Assembly: GCA_902806565.1 (NCBI GenBank)
Contig: CADCXA010000019.1
Span: forward strand, 248,001 to 312,000
DNA: 64,000 nt
From: Hypoxylon rubiginosum
Lineage: Eukaryota; Ascomycota; Sordariomycetes; Xylariales; Hypoxylaceae
Reading direction: 5' to 3'
Shown here: one piece after another, positions 31,738 to 43,391 of the stretch
Numbering within the stretch: position 1 is the stretch's first letter
Layout: each line of letters starts with the position of its first letter
Translations under genes and position numbers: made by a program
The notes under the pieces: generated by a model
Told to the model about the DNA's origin: nothing
What the model saw: the letters and a program-made list of their open reading frames with translations, nothing else
The model's database searches: none

Positions 31738-33992
31738 TGTGGATGGAACCGATGTGCCAAGATGACAGTTGTCAATGCCTGAAAAGCTGGTGATAGAAAA
31801 GAATGGATTGCGTCGCGAAAGGTTTAAGAGCAATTGGAAAGTTGAAGGTGACGACGAGACCAGATACTAATTAAAGGTCAAGAACAGGTGAAGGTGGGCC
31901 AGTGGAGAAAAGGAACATTGGACCTTAGGCTGGGTGGGTCTAATATGTAATACTTGGGTACTTCCTTCTTGGGATGAAGGCCCGGGATCAAGGTACATGT
32001 ACATGTACATGCGTGTATGTAGTTCCAATAATCAATGTTAGGTAGGGACCTGGGGACCTAAACCTGCCGGCGGCCACCAGACAAAGTGGTACCAAAGCGC
32101 ACCCTGCATTAAAAGATCAAAAGCTCATGTGGTTAGTGGCCATATAATTGGTTTTCTTTGGGTAAAAAAGCCAGTTTCAGGGTCTTGCATTATCACTTTC
32201 ATGTATCAATAAAGACTGGAAGGAATCAGTATTGTATTGGTACAACTTGTACATGTACTCTTACTATTTCTGGCGCTTCTTTTACTGCATGTGTTTCGGA
32301 TGACTATCCTAATCACAGCTAATCTGTATGACTGCGGCAATCCGGCACGCAAGTTCGGGGTGGCTCAGCTGGTATGTGTTATTGCAGACTTGCCAGACTT
32401 GCCAGACTGCCAGACTGCCTAGGGTTAGGCACTCCCTTTATGTACATATGTAATGTAGTATGTGGTCTGCCATATTCGCCCTCTCGAAACGCGTCATGTC
32501 TGAAACCCATTAGAGGCTCAGGGCCCCGTATCCCCTGGTCCCTATCTGTCAAAAGGGTCTGTCCTCATCCGGAAGAAAATGTAAGATGAAGAGTAAGTGC
32601 TTGATGTTATACACATCGGAAAAATCGTGACACGAAATCCCCCTTATCCTTCATGCCTATCTCTATCGCGTGGTTTGACCATCTCATCTCCTTGCAAGAT
32701 TTAGTACTCCAAACACAAACCCTTCTAATTCTTTTGGGGGGTCACACCGACTCGATTTGAGAGGTCGTCGTTGGGCGTGAGTCAACTAGCATGAATAGTG
32801 CATGATACTAGACCGCTTCCTGAAGCTCTCGTAAGGGTGCTGTGTACTCACCCGTAACTTTGGGCGCCCCCTATTGGCGGCCTCTCTCTAAACTGCCTAC
32901 CTACCTATTCATCAGCCACGTAGCGGTAGTAGTAAATGTTACGTATGCGCTGGAAAAAGCCCTATTCAAGACCCCACATACCAGCCTTTCCATGTCTCGA
33001 TATCCACGATATCCAGGTCCGCGCTAAGTGGCCGGACTATCGGATTCCATATACGAAGCAAAAATAGCCAGAGCTTTCATACTTTCAATGGAAAATAAGT
33101 AAAGCTCGGCGCGTGTCTAGACACAGCCGCGCGGGTTGTCGCGATGGGAAGGGGTAGATAGTTTTCGGGGCCCTGCACGCTTCGAATCGATTGGGTCTCG
33201 GGCGTTGCACAGCCAAGATATGCGGCAACTTCGTCCCGTACCGAGGCTGCGAGGTCAAGGTTATGAAATTCAAAGCGACATCTGACAAGGGGGCGGCTAT
33301 TCAACTACATGTAATCATATGGTTACTAAAGATATATTTTCGCCTATCACACCGCGTGCTAGTTCGAAATGCTGGACTATTTTGATGAATGTAGCTTAAT
33401 GGAGCTCCTATAGAAGTGTGACTTACAATCTCTATATGTCCCTAGGTATATCTATATCTACTAGTCTAGTACGTATCTTGGAAGTGCGAGACAACTTCAT
33501 GAATGATTAACTAGAATTTACATGCCTGGTTGAATTTCCCTTAGCTCTCAGCTATCTAATACTTGTGCTAGGCTATATCAGATAGTAGAAAATATCCCTC
33601 AAAGTCGCCGTTATCAAACTAGAATTTAGACCTACCTATAGGTAGGTATGCTATGAAGCACCAAAGCAGATCGTAGGGCTGAAAGCTTCAGCTCTAAACG
33701 CCAAGAGTCAAGACACTCGGGCAGATGCCACGGCATTCTTGGCAACATGTATCGCTGTACTCTTTCTGAAGTCGGTAATAGAAACCAATTGTTTTTTCTT
33801 TCCTTCAAATTTTTTGTTCAGCTACTTGCAAAAAATAGAAACTAGTCTCTCCATAGTCTCTCCATCACGTTAACGTGTCTCCATCGAACAACCAGCTGCT
33901 ATTTTTATGTGGGTGCTCTCCAAATCAACCTCTGCTATACTTGTCACGTTTCATCATCACGTCGTCTGGCGGGAACAGGACCATATCTAAAA
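31738..33992. other. Intergenic region, no gene seen
   Basis: About 2.2 kb between the CYSTM leader and the ABP1 3' end, both on the minus strand. It includes TACATG repeats at 31993-32010, GACTTGCCA-type repeats around 32386-32420 and otherwise unique sequence. Open frames are short. Confidence 0.5.
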
Positions 33993-36533
33993 TCAATGGT
34001 CCTTTGTCACGTAATTGGCAGGGAATAATCCTGAAGCTCCCTTATAATGACCAAACCACCAATCTTCGTCTGGGTACTCCACGTTGGTGATCGTAGCTCC
34101 CTCAGGGAAGCTCAACTCTGTCATACCTTGTTAGACATATTGCTCGACTAGAATCCGGGTTAGGTGAATATGCTTACCATTGTCCTCGGCTGCCTCGTAA
34201 TCAAATTGTGCTGTTGCTGTGTCGCCACCATGGCCAGCTGCCGGTTCTGGCTCCGGCTCGGCAGCGGGTGCAGGAGGCGGAGGAGGCATCGCGTGGCTAG
34301 CTGCAGCTGCAGAAGCTGGCTCGTCTGCTTCGTCGTCGACAATTTCGACGTAGTTGCTTGGGAACAGTCCGGTCTCGCCCTGCGCGTTAGTACCCATCCA
34401 CCAATCCTCATCTACCATATCGATGTTGGTGACATATTCGTTTTCGCGAAGCTCTATCTCGTTGTCTTCGCTCTTTTCGTAGTCGTACTGCACCAGCGCA
34501 CGTTTGCCCCCCGAAGCAGCTGACGCCTCCGCAACTTGCTCGTGGCCGAAGTGAGTTTCGGCAACAGCGGTAGCCGCGGCACGAGGATTGAAGGATTCCT
34601 GTTCCACCGGTAGCTCTTCCTCCTTGGGAAGTTCTTGTTCGATTGGTCGAACGGGAAGCGATCGAGGAGGTTCATGGGCTGGCTCGATCTCGGGTTCAGG
34701 CCCGCGGGGTACAGGTATCGCAAGGCGGACAGGTGACGATTCTCGTTCGGGTTCTTCCTCCTCTTCGTCTGTAACCGGAGGCGGACGAGGTGGCATACCA
34801 GGAAGCGCGAAGCCTCCCGAGGGAGCGCCGTCTGAAGGTCGGGAAGCCATGGGCGGCGGCGGCGGCATTGCTCGCTCGTTATCTTCGGCTGGAGATGGAA
34901 TCTTGGGTGCCGATGGGGCTGGAGCCACCATTGGGGGCTGGTCCTTGAAACGGTCACGCAGGGCGCCCACGCCACCTGAAGGAGAAGTAGGAGCCTCTTG
35001 GCTAGTCTCGGTTTCACCAGTCTTCTGTCCTGAGATGCTACGACTGAATGCAGGAGTCTGAACCGCCCAGCTCTTGCCCGTGTAACCACTTTGCCATCCG
35101 GCTCCTCCACTCGTCTGAGGCACGACAGGAGAAGCAGTAGGCCTACCAACGCTGGAGGCACCACCTTGCTGTGCTTTCTTTTCCGCCCATATCTGAGCTG
35201 GCGTTTTTCCTCCTTGGTCGGCGAAGGTTCGGCTGGCGGATCCGACGGGGGTAGCAGATGGAGCAGTAGAAGGACTTCCAAAGCCTAGTCCACCAGGGGT
35301 AGGTGGCTTGGTGCCCGTGAATGCAGATGCGCCACCGAATTTCTTGGCAACTTTAGGCTTAGGTAGCTCTGTAATACGTTCAGCCTGGCTGAAAGCCGAA
35401 CTTCGCTCTGCTAAGGACCTCGGCGTCTCAGTTGGCTCGGGTGTAGGCTCGTATGTAGGCTCGGAATCACCAGGCTTCTGAGCTCGAGCTCGGATTGCCG
35501 CGATATCGACCTTACCCACGGGCTCGTAGGCACCCTTGACCGGGGCCGGTCTATCATCTTGCTTCTCTCTCGCAGCGGCTCGAATGGCAGAAATGTCAAT
35601 TTTTCCAACTGGCTGGTATCCGCCTCCAATCACGTCCCTAGACTTATCGTCTTGCTGACTGAAACCGTTGAATCGCGAAGGCTCTTGCTTCTGGCTAGTC
35701 AACTCGGCCATGTTGACCTTGGTAGGTTTATACGCAGATTCCACCTTTTCAAGCTGGGTTCGAGAAATTTGTGGTGCGTCATCTCCCCAACCGTCATCGT
35801 TGTTCTTTTTCAAGCTCGCATTTCGTGCAGCAATTATAGGGTTGAAAGAGCTGGACGAGCTGGAGGCTGTGGAGAAAACAGGCTTCGACTTAACTGGAGG
35901 TGGCGCTCCTCCTGCCTGAACTGGCGCACTTCCACCGGCTGTATACTTCGCACCAGATGCGTCAGAGACTTTTTGAAGAATATTTGCGGGCTCGAGGTCG
36001 GTATCGGAACGAGCAGTGATCTGTACGTGGTATCCCTGATTCTAATCAGTCTTGAGCTCCAATCTCGAGAGAATATCTATACACACATGGAGAACTTTGG
36101 AAACGGCGTTCAAATGACTCGTAAAGTAACCCTTCGTCCTCTCAGGGACACCGCCGCCGCACTGCAAAATGTTAGCTATACAAGCACAATACATACTCTA
36201 GGAAAGGGGGGGCACACATACCCATGCGATCAAGGCATATTTGGGTAAGCCGGTATTCGGGTCTTTGACCTTGAGGAACGCGAATTGGATGCGACCCTCG
36301 CTAAAATCCTCGATGAGTTCTTCTAATTCACCAGAACCAGTCGACTGAACCTTAAGGACACTTTCTTTGCTTCCATTATCTTGAAAAGCGTTCGCTAGGG
36401 GTGCTTGGACGTAGAATAAAGCCCATTGACCGTAGGTGGAAGAGCTGCCAGATGGCGGAGCAGAAGCATTAATGACTCCTTGATAGCTGCTCTTGATGGA
36501 GGGACCGTTTATAGACAAATTTAGGGAGGCCAT
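33993..36533 (-). CDS. abp1: ABP1/drebrin-like actin-binding protein with ADF-H and two SH3 domains
   Basis: Four exons on the minus strand: 36533-36222, 36161-36087, 36035-34178, 34117-33993; 789 residues. An actin-depolymerising-factor homology domain fills 1-135. A long disordered middle carries three related motifs: AYKPTKVNMAEL, YQPVGKIDISAIRA and YEPVGKVDIAAIRA. Pro-rich stretches follow, then SH3 domains at about 640-697 (ALVQYDYE ... EDWWMG ... LFPSNYVEI) and 735-788 (TAQFDYEA ... EDWWFG ... LFPANYV). The last intron splits the second SH3, and its frame is restored exactly by the join. Yeast Abp1 works at cortical actin patches in endocytosis, recruiting Ark1/Prk1 kinases, Sjl2 and Arp2/3 partners. 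Two SH3 domains, rather than one, is the common filamentous-fungal layout. Divergent from the IEC1-like gene. Confidence 0.92.
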
Positions 36534-37492
36534 CTTGGAGGATTTTCTGCCGCCGTTGGCTTCGTCTCTCGTAGATGTCCGTATCTATGTCGTTGTCTAT
36601 GTCGTTGTCTATGTCGTTGTCTATGTTGAGTTTGGCTTTAAAATAGTAGACAGTAGACCAGGAGTAAATCCGAGCTGAGTGGGGGTGATGTCACAGCAAT
36701 AGGACCAGGCAGCCCCAGGTCTAAGTTTCTAGAGGTAGCTAAGTGTAAAGTCTACCCAGGGCGAGGTAGGGGACTCTAATAAGTTCGTGTCTGATTCGAT
36801 TCGGATTCGGATCTGTATGTGTGATTTGGATTTGACTGTAGTTTGTGGGAGTAAACACGTCAGGAGGAAGAAGTTCTGGCTATTACGAAAGAAAGTGGGC
36901 TGTGCATTGGATTTGTTTCGTGCCCGGCCACTCGGGGTCGCCCTTTAGAGATACGTACCTACTCGTACAATTCGTACTGGGCTAGATCTGGCGCTAGCAT
37001 CAAAGAGTAACACTACTAGATCGTCATTCACACCCCTAAATATTATTCTTACACCCCTAAAGGGCTTAACTCCTTGACTCCTTAGGTGGTAATCTCCAGG
37101 TTTCCTTTTAGCGCAATGTCACGCTAAATCCTCTACAGCTTTACCGTCCAGCCGTCCGACGCGGCTGCGTTTACACTCTAACACTCTACACGGAAGCATC
37201 AGCCATAATTTAAGCTGCATTATTTGTTTGCCCATTTCATCTTCATCTGCCTTCACCCTTTGGCCTTTCACGAGTAAATCTCTGCGCGACATTCTTCTGT
37301 CCTTTAATCATCACCTTGGACTTAATCTCACCCGAATCGCAACCCTCCGAAACAAGGGTAACTCAACAGAACTTCTTAGTTCAACCCCGTCGGATTGCGC
37401 CCTAGAATCGGCCATTTGGCGTTGGTTCTCGCATACGGCCACCCTGCTTACCACCTTTAATTTTCAACCTTCAAGCATTCGTGCGAGCAAAA
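36534..37492. promoter_or_regulatory. Divergent promoter between ABP1 and the IEC1-like gene
   Basis: About 960 bases shared by two divergent genes. Near the ABP1 side is a 12-base tandem repeat at 36586-36621. No other strong motif is seen; the right part is T/C-rich leader of the IEC1-like gene. Confidence 0.5.
36586..36621. repeat. Three perfect copies of TATGTCGTTGTC
   Basis: A 12-base unit repeated three times exactly, with partial copies on both sides, 53-88 bases upstream of the ABP1 start codon and so probably in its 5' leader. Confidence 0.9.
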
Positions 37493-38651
37493 ATGGTTTT
37501 ACTATCAGAGGATTCATCGTCCATCAGTTCGTTGTCTTCCGATTCGCCGGAAGCCGACAATGAATTCGATGACACTATTGCCGATGAACCTGCGCCGCCT
37601 CCCTTCAAGCGACAGAAGCTAGGCGACGGCTCAAGAGCATCCTCCTCCGTCCATGTAGAACCCGAGCCCGAACCCGAAGAAGAATCCGACCATGACCTCG
37701 ATGGCGACATCTCTTCAGATACTTCCGGCGACATACCTAATTCGCCTATCAATGCCAAACTAGACGAAGACGAATTCCAGGAGCAGGTCACGGTATGTGC
37801 CTGGGATCAGTGCCGAGTAGGTGACTTGGGAAACATGGACAAGCTGGTCGAGCATATTCACAATGACCACATCGAGAGCCGCCAAAAGAAGTACACATGT
37901 GAATGGAATGGGTGCCCCAGAAAGAGCATGCCACATGCCAGCGGCTACGCACTCAAGGCGCATATGCGAAGCCATACGAGAGAGAAACCTTTCTATTGCT
38001 ATCTACCCGGTAAGGTTCCTTAACTTACACTTCAATAATAGGCAATTGCTAATAAGAATAGAATGCGATCGCGCATTTACTAGATCCGACGCGTTAGCTA
38101 AGCACATGCGAACAGTCCACGAGACCGAAGCTCTGCGGCCGTCCGATCCAGTACCTAAATCTATGCAGACCCAGTCAGGACCCAAGTCAGGGAAGCTCAA
38201 GATCATACTCAAGACTCAACAATCGCATGCCGCGGGCCAAGACGATGCCGTCGATGATGGAGATATGGGTTCGGACATCGCAGACTTCTTCACCCCTCTG
38301 ACTGAACAACATGGCTTCACTAGCAAAGAGCTTGCCATGGAAATCAAGCTGCTCTTTAACTCGTGTGTGGCGCACCTCAAGTGGGAATCGAGAGAAGGGG
38401 AAGTTCTCAAACAGCAAGCTAAAGAAATGGAGGAAGCATACCGACAGGAATGGTTGGAGAAGGAGACACTGCTAAACCAGGTCATCCAGGTCGAGGAGAA
38501 CTGGTGGCAGCGACGCAAGCTGGTTGTGCAAGCGGAGGCCGAGGCCATCATGGCTAAGAGCGTAGAGGCGAGCGTACCGTTGGGAGATAACCAGGATGCC
38601 GTCAACGGCTCACAGGTGACCGGGGCCAGCTTTAGCCAACTAACGGACTAG
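37493..38651 (+). CDS. iec1: C2H2 zinc finger protein, probable INO80 complex subunit IEC1
   Basis: Exons 37493-38009 and 38062-38651; 368 residues. An acidic Ser-rich N-terminus (1-98) is followed by three GLI/YY1-type fingers with C-x4-C spacing: Cys102/Cys107 with His121-His126, Cys136/Cys141 with His157/His161, and Cys169/Cys174 with His187/His192. The intron falls inside the third finger (between Cys169 and Cys174). A helical, Glu/Lys-rich C-terminal region (about 245-330, with EVLKQQAKEMEEAYRQEW) could be a coiled coil. Fission yeast Iec1 is a YY1-like C2H2 subunit of INO80 and is the best match of layout I know. A sequence-specific transcription factor is the alternative. The open frame starts earlier at GTG; the first ATG is 37493. 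Confidence 0.75.
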
Positions 38652-40315
38652 GAGATCCGCTTCTTGAGGCTTCGTTGGCCTTGATTTATTCGCCCTGTTT
38701 AAGAGCGTTATGTGTACTGGGGGTTACGGATAAACGGTGTAGGAAAAGTTGCGTGTGTGTTTTCGGCATCGAGGGTCTTTCGGGATTGCTACGTCGGGGG
38801 GATCCTTGACCCTAAGGGATGGCGTTGAATGTTGATATTTCGCCAGAGCAATTGTATTAGTCCAGCAAATGGTAATTACAGCATAATGGTCAATGTCAGT
38901 AACTAGGCTCCTTGCAAGCACTTCAAACATTCACTTCTAGGTGTCCTCATTGAATACCCATGAGGCATGCTAATTGCCTTTGGCCGCCAGCTTTTAACAG
39001 AGTTAGGTACTGTAGCAGGCATGTCAAGGGAACGAGACAAAGCATTGTCCATACGAGTAGATTACGACTAATAAAGGAGACGAGAGCTGCCAAGTTCGAT
39101 ACTCTAACAAGAAATCACGACAAGGCCACAACCATGAAACGGGTATCGGGATTGGACGGCCGGAATCGAGCCCGCAACCGAGTCGCCGGAGCACCGAGAC
39201 CATCCTTTCCGATTTCCTTGGCATCTCAAGTGGTCCGCTTTTGCCCGTTGCATCGACGTTTCGCAAGGCAATAACGAAGTCGAATAAGATTTCAAATTTG
39301 CCAGAATCTAAAGAAGCTCCATTATAGGATACTATCAGCCTCCATAAGCCTACAATGTTCCTTACCTCTAAGTGCTGGCACTTACAGCCTCTTTACAAAG
39401 CTTACTTCAGCCATCTAATGTACGAATATCGTTAAGATTCAACTCATATTTACACGCGAGAGGAAGGCCTCACGATCCTATCTCAGGGTATTTTATCAAG
39501 GTTTTCTAGCAACTATAGCAGCTTGACCAGGTTATGATATACTACACCGTTAAACTAAGCGCAGAATCAGCCAAGATGAAAATACCAAAGTATCTATCTC
39601 ACCAAGATATCGCCTACAACAAAACACCGCGCACAACAGCGGATATAACAACCACAATATACTTTTATCAACTTACACATAGGTGCTTAAACCGGTTCAC
39701 ATTCGTTATATAATAGACTAATAGGTTTTTATCTTTAATTACCTAATACAATTCAATCCTTTCAAAAAGGGGACCATTAGAATCCTTGAAAAAAGGTTGG
39801 TACTTCATAGACCTATTTTCACCATTTTTGAAAGGGGTTTTTACCCTTTGCCAGCAGAAAAGTGTTAAGTTTATATGGCCTTCCTATTCATTATCAAACG
39901 TAAAGAATTATCAAGCAATCACGCCTTTGGCCAATCATTCGTAAACTGAGGCATGGGCAGTACTTCGTACATTATCTGTTAAAACAATTACCCAAGATGA
40001 CGCAATCGGGTTCCCGAGGTTTCGACGAGCCGATTGATAAGATCAGTCACAGCTAAAAAGGTAATCAACTGCCCCTCCATTGGACCCTGCCCGCCTTACC
40101 CACTATCAACTCTCAGCCGCCGCATTCATCGCATTCATTATTTCATCGGAGGGGCAAACCGCTTCGCCTTTACGCCTTTACGTATCTACGCCTTTACGTG
40201 CTCGCGCAAGTCGCAATCCTGTTTATCCGTTGACTCGCCTCGACCGAGGAGATTAATATACAGCTGAATACCACGGCTTTTCAACCTCAAGTATACTCAC
40301 GTCCCAAATAGCAAG
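38652..40315. other. Intergenic region, no gene seen
   Basis: 1.66 kb between two plus-strand genes. A G/C-rich island at about 39130-39240 contains a tRNA B-box-like string on the minus strand but folds into no cloverleaf. The segment 39280-39900 is A/T-rich. The right end, with TTTACG-type repeats at about 40170-40200, precedes the glutaredoxin gene. Confidence 0.5.
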
Positions 40316-41154
40316 ATGGCGACGCCGAATATCAAGGAGATCACCACTCAGGACGAGTGGCACGCCCATGTCGCATCGCTTCCCGGCACCACGCTCCTCG
40401 TCATTTTCTTCTACGCACCATGGGCGGCGCCATGCACGCAGATGGGCTCCGTCCTCAACGCCATCGCCGAAGAGTACGCTAAGGAAGGCTCGCCCGCGAC
40501 GAGCTGGGTCTCCATCAACGCCGAGGAGATCGTCGACGTTTCCGAGACCTACGACGTCGTCGCTGTACCCTACGTGGTCCTGCAGCGCAATGACCAGGTC
40601 CTCGAGACCGTCAGCGGCAGCAACCCGGCCGTGGTCCGTAAAGCCGTCGAGAAGCACGCGCCCAAGGACGGCGCGACGACCAACGGCCAGGAGCCCGCGG
40701 CGGGCGAGGCAGTGACCGAAGAGGAGAAGCTCACCCCCGAGGAGGAGCTCAACAAGAAACTGCGCGGCCTGGTCAGCGCGGCGGACGTCATGCTGTTCAT
40801 GAAGGGCACCCCCGGCGATCCCCAGTGCGGCTTCTCGCGCCAGATGGTGGGAATTCTGCGGGAGCGCAGCGTTAAGTACGGGTTCTTCAACATTCTGGCG
40901 GACGACGATGTGCGCCAGGGCCTTAAGGTGTTTGCGGACTGGCCGACCTACCCACAGCTATGGGTGTCAGGCGAGCTAGTGGGTGGTCTGGATATCGTGA
41001 GTTTTCTCTTCGCTACCTATCGTGTGATATCTTGGAAGACGGCTTTGTGGCTAATCTAATATTCTACGTGCAGGTCAAGGAGGAACTAGAGAACGATCCC
41101 GATTACTTCAAGAAGTATAGCGTCCCGAAGGCGCAGACTGCTGGTGCTGCATGA
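40316..41154 (+). CDS. grx4: Monothiol glutaredoxin GRX3/GRX4 type
   Basis: Exons 40316-40996 and 41074-41154, phase-0 junction; 253 residues. An N-terminal thioredoxin-like domain (1-115) has WAAPC with Cys40 at the active-site position. A linker (115-145) leads to a glutaredoxin domain (about 147-250) with the monothiol signature CGFS at 171-174, the glutathione-contact segment WPTYPQLWV (209-217) and GG at 223-224. Trx-Grx proteins of this type bind a bridging [2Fe-2S] cluster with glutathione in the cytosol and nucleus, deliver iron for Fe-S and haem proteins, and in fungi regulate iron-responsive transcription factors. A poly-Glu stretch sits in the linker. Confidence 0.93.
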
Positions 41155-41909
41155 ATAGGAACGAATATTTATGACCACGACGGGTTTTGAAGCTAGAAAC
41201 GGGCTCATTCATCCGCTTGCGGGATGACGACGCATACTATCATGCGATTAGGAAATATGCTAATGCATGAGGCTGTTTAGGTCAGAGCATAACTCGCAAG
41301 ACTAGATAGATTCCTTACCGAATGATATAGGATAGTTCGGAAAAGTCTCCTTTGAGATGATTCGAGGTCTGCGTTATACAGTTTCGGTCAAGGTTTTATT
41401 CCATAGGACAAGCTAGGTAGTACTTCAGGGCTCATAGCGGCGATGTACTGGAATATGCTAAGAAAACCATGCGTACCTAGTCTCACGCTGCAGATTATGA
41501 CTGCTAATAGGAAAAAAAGTTATTAGATTATCTATAGCTTCTAGAATACAAATGCCGTGATAAATCAGGCCAGGATAAGGAAACTACTATATTTATCTCC
41601 TCTGCTCCTATCGTATATTCCACCTGTTCACTTGATGGCTCGCATCATACGAACGTTCATATATCTGCTCCTTGCCTTTATATTAGCATGAAATGAACTA
41701 AGGTCTTCCTGAAAATAAGTCAGGAGTATTAGGCTATCACTGAATATGAAGGTCAAGCGTACCACTGCTGCGGAACCAACAAGACAAGGCGTTATGATTA
41801 GGCAGCGTATATACGCTCATCATTTTCTAGTGAGACAACCCGTCGGCGGTTTTCATTTAATCCACACCAATCACTAAAGCAACCTCGTGAACTTTACAAA
41901 TCGAGTTCA
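41155..41909. other. Intergenic region, no gene seen
   Basis: About 750 A/T-rich bases between the glutaredoxin stop and the acetyltransferase start, both on the plus strand. No motif or open frame of note. Confidence 0.5.
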
Positions 41910-42975
41910 ATGCCGCAAATATCCTTCACTCTTTCTGGAGTCGGCATCTCCGACGCAGAAGACATCGCACGATATGTTCTAGTACCTGCGATGCAAAATG
42001 GTCCACTGTACCGGACAATGTTTCCTCAGAGCGACACGGTGACGAAACAGCAAAGGGATGAGATAGTTCGCTGGTATACCGACATGTTGGAAGATGCCTT
42101 TGAAGACCGATGGGAAAGCTTTCTGAAGGCAAGCTCGCCGAATGGTACCCCTATTGGGTTCTGCGCCTGGACTATCGAACAGGATCGCGGACGCCAAACG
42201 GATGAGCAGCCAAGGAGACAAAAGCGCAAGAAGGGAACCTGGATACCGGAGACAATCGATATAAATAGCTGGACTACTTTGTCCAAAGCCTCGAGGGCAG
42301 AACGTAATCGAGTATTGCAAAATGATACCGATATATGCCGTAAGATGATCAACTTCTCTTTATTTCATCAACTTCTCTTTATTTCATTAGTACTGCCACA
42401 ATTTCAGCAGCCAATCAGATACTTAGAATCGCCCCGCACTTTTCGACGTTTTCCTTTGCGACTCTATCACAACAAGATTTATAAAGGTGCAAATGGTATA
42501 GAAAGGTCACGCAAAACGAGCTCTATCAAGCTATACTAATTATCACTCTTTTTAAGCTGTGGTGGAAGAGAGTAAATGAATCTACGAAGAATTCATCGGA
42601 CGTGCGCTGAGGTGTGGCTAGCCAATCAGAGCCAGACTCCTGTGGCGTAAAGGAGGCCCCTTTCCCCGGCCGAAGGACGGGTCACGCAGCTAGTTTCACG
42701 TTACAACATTACGCTTTACGACAGTTCACTGACCAGCCCTACATCTAGGCTTGACATTTATGGCGGTAGATCCGAAACATCAACAGCAAGGAATCGGTTC
42801 CTCGATGATGCAGCGGATTTGCGAAGAGACTGATCAGCATAGTCGATGCGCGTACGTGCTGGCAGCGCCAGAGGGAGTCCGGCTGTATGCGAAGTTTGGC
42901 TTCGAAACTGTCGGTCATGTTGAGACATCTCATGGTATTATCACAAGTATGCTTCGGCCATTGCAACAATCTTAG
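41910..42975 (+). CDS. GNAT-family N-acetyltransferase
   Basis: Exons 41910-42339 and 42749-42975; 218 residues. Reading through the 409-base intron gives CRLTFMAVDPKHQQQGIG at 143-160. The N-terminal part has the GNAT beta-hairpin segment GTPIGFCAWTIEQDRGR with a basic loop (QPRRQKRKKGTW). After the splice come the conserved FMAVDP strand and the acetyl-CoA pyrophosphate-binding motif QQQGIGSSMM (155-164), then a C-terminal LYAKFGFETVGH, all typical of the family. The substrate is unknown; fungal members of this group act on small molecules or amino groups. The intron is far longer than its neighbours' and contains tandem and direct repeats. An earlier acceptor at 42390 would truncate the protein before the CoA site. 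Confidence 0.8.
42348..42385 (+). repeat. Two perfect 19-base copies inside the GNAT intron
   Basis: The unit ATCAACTTCTCTTTATTTC occurs twice head to tail just after the splice donor, followed by ATTAG at 42386-42390. Each copy resembles a branch site plus pyrimidine tract, so the array duplicates part of an acceptor region. Confidence 0.95.
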
Positions 42976-43391
42976 GAGGTAGGTACGGGATTACTTGGAT
43001 GATAGAACCATTTCTTTTCAAGGGAATATGAACAAACATGCTAGAAGTATCACCTTTGTATTTGCAGACAATGAATAGGGGTGCCTCTTTGAATGAATAC
43101 TACTATATCTTGCATATATGGCTGTATTAAAAATAACGACTTAAAGCAACGAGATACCCCACTAAAGGGAGATGGAGCTTCCCCACGTTTAGGTACCTTA
43201 GTAGCCCCGCCTTTAAGCTCGTCGATTCCGTCCCTTAACGTTCAGCCCGGTTTTCTTTAATTCGTTTTCAACCCTCTTCCCTATTAAGTTGACCACTCCC
43301 TTGCTTCTACGTTGTAAACTACAAATTCATACAAATTCATACCTGTTGTTGTACGTACTAGATCAAGAGAAGAAGTATCAAGGAGACAACC
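42976..43391 (+). promoter_or_regulatory. CSN4 upstream region
   Basis: About 415 bases between the acetyltransferase stop and the CSN4 start, containing a short ACAAATTCATAC direct repeat (about 43320-43342). No open frame of note. Confidence 0.45.

Noticed and set aside
39150..39215. tRNA B-box-like string (minus strand GGCTCGATTCC)
   Set aside because: No matching A-box at proper distance, T-stem imperfect and no acceptor-stem partner; no cloverleaf can be drawn.
42391..42537. Alternative exon of the GNAT gene after the acceptor at 42390
   Set aside because: It keeps the frame but adds non-GNAT sequence and stops at 42537 without the acetyl-CoA motif, which only the 42748 acceptor restores.
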